The notes under the pieces are model-generated. The model saw only the letters and a list, made by a program, of their open reading frames with translations, made no database searches and was not told the origin of the DNA. A stretch of DNA of 64,000 nt, from assembly GCA_030247855.1 (NCBI GenBank), contig JAPDRN010000103.1, positions 62,001-126,000 of the forward strand. Reading direction: 5' to 3'. The stretch comes from Knufia peltigerae (Eukaryota > Ascomycota > Eurotiomycetes > Chaetothyriales > Trichomeriaceae). Shown one piece after another: positions 57,101 to 64,000 of the stretch (its first letter is position 1; each line of letters begins with the position of its first letter). The translations under genes were made by a program, and so were the position numbers.

Positions 57101-57644
57101 CCAGCAGTTCCACCCACATTTCGTCTGCATTGGGATGTCAGCCATCTGAGCAGATCGTTTCATATGAACGTTGTAACATACTGGCATCGACATATTGTCT
57201 TGCGATCTCTGCAATTGCGTCTCCGATTTTGTTCCTGACAGCGTGGACTTGCTCCCTTGCAAGACCCTCGAGCAACTTCGATCGTATAGCACCCCTGGCC
57301 TCGGGGCCGAGCGTAAGGAAGAGCTCTTTGTTTTCGTTTGTACCAGGAAGTTTCTTATTCTTCGAGGCCTGTTTTCGAAACAAAACGGCGGCAAAGGATC
57401 GGGTCTGTCACTGGTTAGAAGCCACTCTCAACGTTGTAGGCCGCATTGGCGTCGCGCGTACCGACGCATCTTCCGAAGCCTGCAGCTGTTCTACCAGGCC
57501 CATCAAGAGCATATCCGGCCGGTTGAGTGTCCAGTCATTGTTCAGTTGTTCCTCTGCCTGTGAGCGCAGGGAGTTGTCCGGGGAAGCGAGGGCCTGGAGG
57601 AGTTGGGACAATGCTCCCTGCACCTCGGCAGGGAGAACAGACAT
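54126..57644 (-). CDS. kap121: Importin beta-family karyopherin (Kap121/Pse1/IPO5-like)
   Basis: Predicted 1097 residues, exons 57644..57462, 57404..57182, 57124..56949, 56896..54393 and 54333..54126. Carries cargo through nuclear pores in a Ran-GTP-dependent way; yeast Pse1 imports ribosomal proteins and transcription factors. HEAT repeats run throughout. Family-specific stretches include SFAAVLFRKQASKNKKLPG, DIGIDDDDAAEWNAQEDLDM (the acidic loop), RVRFAGCNALGQMSTDF, VQAHAAAALVNFCEEAEKAI and SKEYRLLRAKAMECATLIAL. Length agrees with the yeast protein of about 1,090 residues. The short 5' exons and the last exon were joined by frame and splice signals; each closes exactly. Confidence 0.95.
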
Positions 57645-58576
57645 GTTGACGATGGGGACTTTTTCGCATGTGCCCCCAGGCGAGCTGAGGCTATTTATTC
57701 GCGAAGTGGTAGGGAATGATTGTGAGTTGTGCGCTCGGGAATAAAAATAGGATTTGTTGATACCTAATGTAAGGAAATTCCGGACCCCCAAAAAGCGTGA
57801 AACCCTCGAACGAGTGGCTTCAAAGAAAATTAGTATAGAAGTCGATCAGACACATTAATCTCCCACGGGATTGAAATATGGCCTGGACGGTGGTGGAGAG
57901 ATGTAGAGCGAGACAAACAGATAAAGTCGGACCTGGCGGTCGACGTAGACGCAGATTGAGGAACAATAATTTTGGCGGCACCAGCAACACACTCGACGAA
58001 CGATCTCCACCAAAGAGAAACTGTGGGCGTTGGTGAGCGCTAACTAAGCCTGGTATTGTACAAGCCCTGAAAGCCCAGACTTCAAGAAGCCCACAACCGA
58101 AAGAGAATACCTCAGGCTACTTGTTGTAGGCGCCTTGCCCGCCTATACGGGCCCCTAAGAACCCTGTCCACCACCCAAATGTGCACTAACAACAGCAGCT
58201 AGAGGGGCCTGTTTAATCCATGCTGTCAATCAAACAACACGTGATGTGTATCTCAGAGTGCCTCGTCTTGCCTTCTCTTGATTTGTCCACGTATTTCTTT
58301 GCGCTCTACGAGTTATCATTACCCTTGCATCTGTTTCATCTATTTTCTCCTTCTCCTTCTCCGGTGGCCATCAATCCCAGACCTCTAACGAGGAAGATGA
58401 CTCATTCCACTTCAACGCCCCCTCACAGTACAATCTCACACGCCTACAATGCTTTCGAATATGGCTGAAACCGACTCGCTGAAGCGGACGTGAAGGCTGA
58501 GACAGTATTAAAATATTCACTGGGTCATGAAATTATTATACATTAGATGTACAAAGTAAAGAAACGTCGCTTGCTT
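57645..58576. promoter_or_regulatory. Upstream region of kap121 and 3' end of the next gene
   Basis: About 930 bases with no coding evidence. It should hold the kap121 promoter. A CTCCTTCTCC-type pyrimidine run at about 58345..58362 is the only visible low-complexity tract. Confidence 0.45.
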
Positions 58577-60994
58577 TCAACCAAGGTTCGCGGTGGAAGG
58601 TAATGAAGGTAGGGGAAAATCGGGATCTACCAAGGGGGTGGAATAGTTGAACCCGGTGAGTCTCCTCAATGAGCTTTTGCGTGGTGGATGAGAAGACTCT
58701 GTCGGGGACATCTCTCTCTCGATTGATGGGGGAGAACTCGGAGGCGTGGTCGAATCTGAGATCTTCGAGTCCTCGTCATCCTCAGAGACTGCAGTGATTT
58801 CCGAGACATCGTCCAAGACCACTTCTTCATTCGTTTCCGGTTGCTTCCCCTTCGGTTTCCGGGCATAGCTGTACAGTGAAATGATCTGGTCAGTATCCAG
58901 TATCCTGATGGTCGGTACAGACTGTTCCTGGTCTGGTTCATGATCTTCCACGGGATGCTGCTTCGTCTCAGCATCATGGCTGTCAACTTCTTCGCAGCCA
59001 TTGGTCGGCTCGGGCATCACGTCTTCGGACTCCAGCGTCCCAACATCGTGAGCCTCAACTTCTTGTAAAAGGATGGCATGATCGACGCACGGCGCTGCAA
59101 GATTCGGCTCCGGTGCTACCAGTGACTGCTCATTCGTTTCAACATTGTCTAAGTCAACTTCCTCCCTGACGTGGCTTTCTTTGAGTGGGATCAACTCGAA
59201 GCCTTCACTTGGGTCTAGCATGGATTGCTCCTCGGTGTCCTCATCGTATGCGTCAACTTCTTCCGGGACGTCATTTTGGTCGTGTGGGAAGGTTTCGTGA
59301 TCAAGAGCTCCACTCGCCAAAGGTTGCTGCTCGATATCAAGGTCATCAATATCAGTCTGTTCTCGAGGTGTCGACTCTGTGAGTAGCGCTGATTCTGCCA
59401 CAGGGACAGCCTTCTGGACCATATCCATCTCCTGTTCCACTGCTGACTGTTGTGCTTCTTGGTTTATTAGAGAAGGGATCGAGGCTTCCAGGCCGAGTTC
59501 AAAAGTCTCAAGCCCATGTCTCTTTGCGGACTCAGAAGTAGATGATAGAGTGAAACTGGATGGTGGCGATTTTTCAGTGCTTGATTGAGCAGTCTCCTCA
59601 GCTTCGATATCACTGAACACAGATTGGGCATCAAACGGTAGGTCCTTGTGAACAGGTAAGTGGAACAGGGATGTGTCGCATGCCTTGCTCTGATCCAGAT
59701 GGTGTTGTGGCCAAGAGCCAGTGGGACTGGGGACAGGCGTCCGGGTCATACCAGGAAACCGGCGAATGCCCAATCCAGCTTCTGCCGGATCGGTGAAGGA
59801 CCTCAGGTTTCCCATGCTTGACTTGCGGGGCGGGAGAGGTCTGAGGCGAGGCTTTTCAAAGGACAGTTGGTCGACCTCAATGCTGCTTTGGACCTCGAGA
59901 GTCGTCAGCACAGGTGTTATTCTCATCGTGTCCACGTGGTTCTGGGACATTTTTCGATGTCGGAAAGCTCGGAAGGGATTCTTTGATCGTGACCTTGCAA
60001 GTTTGCTCTCCTCGTTAAGAGAGGTTTCGTGCTCAATCATCGGTGCAGGAGTCTTCGGTTTCGAGCCGGGTCGAAAGTTCAATGATATTGATCGGATGGT
60101 TTTCAAGGTTGAAAGTCCTCTCTTACTTTTCGATTTCTCAACGGGCATGACAAGGGGCACCGGGTCTGTCACACTTCTTGTCATGACACTACCGTTTCCA
60201 CGAACAAGAGATCGTCCACGAGATGGCAAAGGCTGGCAAACTTGGTCGTCGCACGAATCTGCCCCTTCATCGTCGCTGTCTCCAAGATCTGAAGAGATGT
60301 CATCGCCAGAGCTATCATAGTGCTTCTCATCAGGAGTATTATGAAATCCGGAATGTCGTTTCTCGCAACTGCCTGTGCTCTTTGGAGACGTGGCGGCGGT
60401 CGAAGGAGGCGAACTGTGCTCGGTATGGAATGCGCTCAAGAGCGGTGACATTGGTTCGCCCGTGGAAACGCTGGAACCATCGCTTTCGATTGTGACTTCG
60501 ACGTGGCTGTCGAGTATTGTCCTGTCGATGTCCTGGCTGTCGCGGGAAGATATCTCGCTGACTGGCGTGGTTGAGACAGGCTGATCCTGTGCTGCCTGGC
60601 TCTCAATCTCGACCTTGACTTCGCTGTCCCAGACGAGTCCCTCTCCACTGGCCGCTTCTGACTCGGGATATGCTGGAGGAGCAGGCCCTATTCCATCAGC
60701 AGATAGCGAGTTGATTTCTGCAAGGAGACAGTCCTCGCAGATGGGGTTCAGAAACGATTCGTAAACGGTCTTGTGTTGAGGGCAAGCCCGTGGTTCAGTC
60801 GGCTTCGTACGCCCCTTGAACTGTCTGAATGCCAACTCAGGGTCGAACCCGGCACCCTCGAGCCATTTGTCCCGCGTAAATTGAATGTTGGGTGCGAAAC
60901 ATGGTGTTCCTCCTCGCCGATATGAACGGCAGATAACGTTATGGCTGTAGCGACACCCACAGTCGCGATATGTCCAGATTTCAGTTTTACACAT
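58577..60994 (-). CDS. Unknown protein: Cys-rich N terminus, long disordered body, acidic repeats
   Basis: Intronless from the ATG at 60994, 805 residues. Residues 1 to about 95 are Cys-rich (MCKTEIWTYRDCGCRYSHNV, then CRS and later CPQH and ICEDC), enough to bind zinc. The long body is Ser/Glu/Asp-rich, with basic islands such as KSKSKRGLSTLKTIRSISLN. From about residue 545 to 680 a degenerate repeat recurs, with core (E/Q)EV(D/E)xxDxxTxE: EEVDAYDEDTEEQ, EEVDLDNVETNEQ, QEVEAHDVGTLES, EEVDSHDAETKQH. The open frame extends 73 codons further upstream but that part reads like leader, and a CTACAG-like acceptor lies just before the chosen start. I do not recognise the protein; similar Cys-rich starts occur in fungal hypotheticals. 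Confidence 0.75.
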   Translation of the reverse strand: MCKTEIWTYRDCGCRYSHNVICRSYRRGGTPCFAPNIQFTRDKWLEGAGFDPELAFRQFKGRTKPTEPRACPQHKTVYESFLNPICEDCLLAEINSLSADGIGPAPPAYPESEAASGEGLVWDSEVKVEIESQAAQDQPVSTTPVSEISSRDSQDIDRTILDSHVEVTIESDGSSVSTGEPMSPLLSAFHTEHSSPPSTAATSPKSTGSCEKRHSGFHNTPDEKHYDSSGDDISSDLGDSDDEGADSCDDQVCQPLPSRGRSLVRGNGSVMTRSVTDPVPLVMPVEKSKSKRGLSTLKTIRSISLNFRPGSKPKTPAPMIEHETSLNEESKLARSRSKNPFRAFRHRKMSQNHVDTMRITPVLTTLEVQSSIEVDQLSFEKPRLRPLPPRKSSMGNLRSFTDPAEAGLGIRRFPGMTRTPVPSPTGSWPQHHLDQSKACDTSLFHLPVHKDLPFDAQSVFSDIEAEETAQSSTEKSPPSSFTLSSTSESAKRHGLETFELGLEASIPSLINQEAQQSAVEQEMDMVQKAVPVAESALLTESTPREQTDIDDLDIEQQPLASGALDHETFPHDQNDVPEEVDAYDEDTEEQSMLDPSEGFELIPLKESHVREEVDLDNVETNEQSLVAPEPNLAAPCVDHAILLQEVEAHDVGTLESEDVMPEPTNGCEEVDSHDAETKQHPVEDHEPDQEQSVPTIRILDTDQIISLYSYARKPKGKQPETNEEVVLDDVSEITAVSEDDEDSKISDSTTPPSSPPSIEREMSPTESSHPPRKSSLRRLTGFNYSTPLVDPDFPLPSLPSTANLG

Positions 60995-61605
60995 CCTTGC
61001 CTGTAGACAGGGCAAATCCGAAGACGACGAAGAGATTGAGAATATGAAATAGACAGCGAGTACTCCACAACAAGTATTATGTAGGACCTTTGTGGTGGGA
61101 ATGTTTGGAGATTGAGCTGCCAAAAGCATGGACCGCGGAGAGGCGACAGCGCTCGCTTTTTGAAATAGTGTCTGTGTGTCGCTCTCGAGCCTCTGCAATC
61201 TGCACATCATCAACAGACACCGTGCGACACGCTGCTTCCATCTATATTATCGTGCCTGTGTCACTTGGCGCGCGCGCGTGTGTTGTGTGTGGCACAGTTG
61301 TGAGTGGTGTTGGCGGCGACTTGCATGCATTATTCGAGTCTTGCCTGGTACTTGTGTACTGGTGGTATGCGCATCGTCTACACGAGAGGACAAATACCAT
61401 CTCGGCTGGCTCTTGTTGTTCCATCTTACGTTCGCGAGATGTGTATCCCGACGATCACTCGTCAACAGCCCTTTCAGCGGAGTTTTGTTGATGATCTTCA
61501 GGTGTTGTCGTGGTGCTGAAGAATCTATAAAGTGCCAAACACCCGCACACACCCAAGCTTTTAGTCAAACCCAAGCCATGCCTCCCTATGCCATACCATA
61601 CTATG
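60995..61605. other. Upstream of the Cys-rich gene and 3' end of the P450 gene
   Basis: Contains an alternating purine-pyrimidine run GCGCGCGCGTGTGTTGTGTG at about 61268..61288, potentially Z-DNA forming, and a TATGC/CATAC short repeat from about 61585 that runs into the P450 stop region. No gene supported. Confidence 0.5.
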
Positions 61606-63237
61606 CTATGCTATGTTGTTGTGATTGTTGTCTTTCGGACTCGAGAAATCAATCCAACACTCATGCTCCACCATCTTGGGCATGGTTTCATCGAAAAACA
61701 CCTCGAACCTGCTCGTGATACCTGGCGACGTGTCCGGGAGTTTCGTTGACGATCTGAACTCCCGGTACAACGCCGCGACCAGTGTCAACATTTCGGCATT
61801 GGCTAGGTGCATGCCGATACACATGCGAGCACCACTCGAAAAGGCCCAGAAATAGCGGTTCCTGAGATCTGCTTCGGGGAGAAGCGCCCCGGAATCCGTC
61901 AACCACCTCTCCGGTTTGAACTGGAGCGGTGACGGGAACACAGTCTCATCTCTATGCAGGCAGAATGGCGACATGCCAACCACGGTGCCTGTCGGGATCG
62001 CATACCCGTCGATGACGGTGTCAATCGGGGACCGTCGTGGTTCGAACGCGGGTAGCGGTGAGTACAGGCGCAGAGTCTCCCTCACCACCGCGTTTAAGTA
62101 AGGCAGTTGAGTCAATTCTCTCGGCACCGGCACGCTGTTGTTTTCATCATCCACACAGATCCTCGACACCTCGTCCCTGAGCTTGTCTTGGTAGTGCTGG
62201 TGCTGAGGCAACGAAATCGCCCAAATCAAAAACATCAACGTGTCCGCCGTCGTGTCGATTCCGGCGAGGAGGTGATCAGCACACTCGGAAGCAATGTCCA
62301 TGTCTGAAAGGTTGGCCTCCTTCCGCACCTTGAACAGGCGGCCGATGACCGTGTTCTCGGCGGCCTTGACCTGCACTTCGGCCGGGGCACTCTTGAAGCT
62401 GTAAAACGCTTCCAAGGCATGCTGGCGAATTCCAGAGTAGGTGAATGGCTTCCTCATCGGCATCAAGCCAAGCGAGGTCAGAACTCGTTCTAGTAGTCCC
62501 GTTCGCGTGGTGATCCATTTGGTATAGACTGGAAAATGAATCGCAAACCACGCCAGCCTCCTCCGCGCTGGGTTTAGGATGTCCGCAATCAACCCTTGAG
62601 ATTCCTTACACCCCAACAAAGCCGAAGTTCCACCATGGTCCGGTCCATAGACGAATTCCGAGATGGCATCGAAGGAGAAGTAGTGCAAACTTCGGAAAAT
62701 CTCACTCGCGTGGTCCGGCTCTCTGCGGATGAGAGACAAGAATTCTGCCACCTTTTTCTGTATCATGGGGGAGAACTCAGGCCCCAGGACCACCGCATTT
62801 GCGTACATGTGGCTGATCAACTTCTTCCGGTCACGATGGAGTGTCCCCGACTCGAAAGTGAAGAGGTTCCTGTGGCCGTACACGTCAAACATGCGATAGA
62901 AGGAGGTCCTCTCAAAGCCACTGCCGGCCCCGTAAATGGTCCGGAGGGCCGACAGACTGTTGAAGGAGACCTCGTTTGGTCCAATGCGAACGACAGGCCC
63001 ATACTGTCTGTGCAGTTCGAGGACCGCGTGAATGGAACGAGCCCGCCACGCATCCCAGCTCAACCGGAAGCGTGTCGCGGCGTACACCCAAGGACCGGGG
63101 ATCCTTCTCAACTTCCTGGCCTTTGTGGTGGAAGGTGATGCGACCGCAAACACGACCAAGGCCAACGCAATCCACACACTCACCGGGAGTCCTCCTAGGA
63201 GGACCAACAAATCTACACCCAGAGTATCATCAACCAT
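61606..63237 (-). CDS. Cytochrome P450 monooxygenase
   Basis: Intronless, 543 residues from the ATG at 63237. Microsomal haem-thiolate oxygenase with an N-terminal membrane anchor (LLVLLGGLPVSVWIALALVV) followed by the proline-rich hinge RRIPGPW. Catalytic signatures are all present: I-helix AGIDTT, K-helix ExxR (ETLR), the PERW meander and the haem loop FSSGARMCIG with ligand C473. This resembles the fungal P450s often grouped with benzoate-hydroxylase-like and secondary-metabolite enzymes, but substrate and CYP family cannot be fixed by eye. No reductase or biosynthetic backbone gene is next to it in this window. An upstream in-frame TTG extension is not used because it runs into a donor-like GTAAGA. 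Confidence 0.93.
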   Translation of the reverse strand: MVDDTLGVDLLVLLGGLPVSVWIALALVVFAVASPSTTKARKLRRIPGPWVYAATRFRLSWDAWRARSIHAVLELHRQYGPVVRIGPNEVSFNSLSALRTIYGAGSGFERTSFYRMFDVYGHRNLFTFESGTLHRDRKKLISHMYANAVVLGPEFSPMIQKKVAEFLSLIRREPDHASEIFRSLHYFSFDAISEFVYGPDHGGTSALLGCKESQGLIADILNPARRRLAWFAIHFPVYTKWITTRTGLLERVLTSLGLMPMRKPFTYSGIRQHALEAFYSFKSAPAEVQVKAAENTVIGRLFKVRKEANLSDMDIASECADHLLAGIDTTADTLMFLIWAISLPQHQHYQDKLRDEVSRICVDDENNSVPVPRELTQLPYLNAVVRETLRLYSPLPAFEPRRSPIDTVIDGYAIPTGTVVGMSPFCLHRDETVFPSPLQFKPERWLTDSGALLPEADLRNRYFWAFSSGARMCIGMHLANAEMLTLVAALYREFRSSTKLPDTSPGITSRFEVFFDETMPKMVEHECWIDFSSPKDNNHNNIA

Positions 63238-64000
63238 TGCTCCCCTCCCGAAACTTCTCGCTGGAAGAATTGCTCTTACCTTGTACAAGCATGGTTGGGT
63301 AAGTCGAGCCTGGCTCTACTTCTCTCGCCGGCTTGCTTTTGATCCCCAGGATTGCTGGTAAGTTTCCGTATGAATGAGACCGCCTCCCTAGTAGTAGATA
63401 GAACCCGTCCCCCTCAATTGTACTCACAGAAGATCGAAGCACACGTCCTTCTCCGCCATAAAGGACATCAAACGGCTAATTCTGGAGCCGCTTCTCACGG
63501 TGCGTCACTGTTCACAGGGCGGTCATGTCCGTATCGGTTTTGGGCGAAAGAGAGAGTCTTTTGTGTCCTCGCCCAGGAGAGTTACGATGTAGACGAAGAA
63601 GGTATTCCTGGTTCACTACTGTTATGGTCTTTGCGACATGTCGATCCGAGTCTGGAATTTTCAAAAGCGATCCCCCTTCCACCTCCCCCCGGCAGTAATG
63701 TCGAGATGCAGCACTGCACAGACATGGATTGTTGTATCCCCAATCGTTTCACACTCGTTTCCTCATCGCTTATCCGCTTATCGTTGCTTGCATGGGGTCT
63801 TGTCTGTAAATCATCTATGATCGCCCGTGTGTCACAGATTATGCCGTTTTGGCGCCTTTTACTCCGCAAAGATGGGCCAGACTAGCTGTGGAATTCAGTC
63901 GCAGTTCCTTTTTGGAAAATATCCGTTTGGTATGTATATAAGGGCATTCAAACAGAATCGTCACATTCCCTCGAGCGAAAAGAGTACGAAATACAAGGCC
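63238..64000. other. Upstream of the P450 gene; probable promoter of a gene beyond the right edge
   Basis: About 760 bases without supported coding sequence. It includes the P450 promoter and, at the right end, a TATA-like element facing rightwards. Confidence 0.5.
63935..63941 (+). promoter_or_regulatory. TATA-like element near the right edge
   Basis: TATATAA followed by GGG. It would suit a plus-strand gene that starts beyond base 64000. No start codon in frame is visible inside the window to confirm it. Confidence 0.35.

Overview
The window is nuclear DNA from a filamentous ascomycete (Pezizomycotina). Most genes are split by introns of about 50 to 140 bases, with GTAAGT-type donors, CTAAC/CTAAT-type branch sites and CAG/TAG acceptors. 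The gene set is typical of this group: an NsdD-type GATA factor, squalene synthase, Arp2, DNA polymerase kappa, a Kap121-type importin and several Zn2Cys6 regulators. An abundant intergenic TACTCCGTA motif fits a Eurotiomycete, perhaps of the black-yeast lineage, but that placement is a weak inference. I found no rRNA, tRNA, CRISPR array or intact transposon.

Layout. From 1 to 8.5 kb is an accessory-looking block: the 3' part of a sugar transporter, a DMT-type transporter, a regulator carrying both a C2HC finger and a Zn2Cys6 cluster, a saccharopine-dehydrogenase-like reductase with a TATA box, and a GNAT acetyltransferase. From 8.5 to 26 kb there are two long gene-poor stretches (about 8.1 and 7 kb) on either side of a single developmental regulator, nsdD. 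These stretches hold 13 of the 14 exact TACTCCGTA copies I found. At about 26 kb a small three-exon gene lies on the minus strand. From 27.4 to 64 kb the DNA is normally gene-dense: a tyrosine phosphatase, a BSC6-like MFS protein, DNA polymerase kappa, an unknown coiled-coil protein, a DnaJ co-chaperone divergent from squalene synthase, a BTB protein, an unknown Arg/Ser-rich protein, Arp2, a cutinase-regulator-like Zn2Cys6 factor, the importin Kap121, an unknown Cys-rich repeat protein and a cytochrome P450.

How the genes relate. Most of the right half is housekeeping (sterol synthesis, actin nucleation, nuclear import, translesion synthesis, protein folding) with no evident shared pathway. 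The 4.3 to 7.2 kb pair (regulator plus reductase) is the only stretch that looks like a possible small metabolic module, and it contains no synthase or synthetase backbone gene. All exon joins were worked out by hand from splice signals and frame continuity; none was tested against transcripts.
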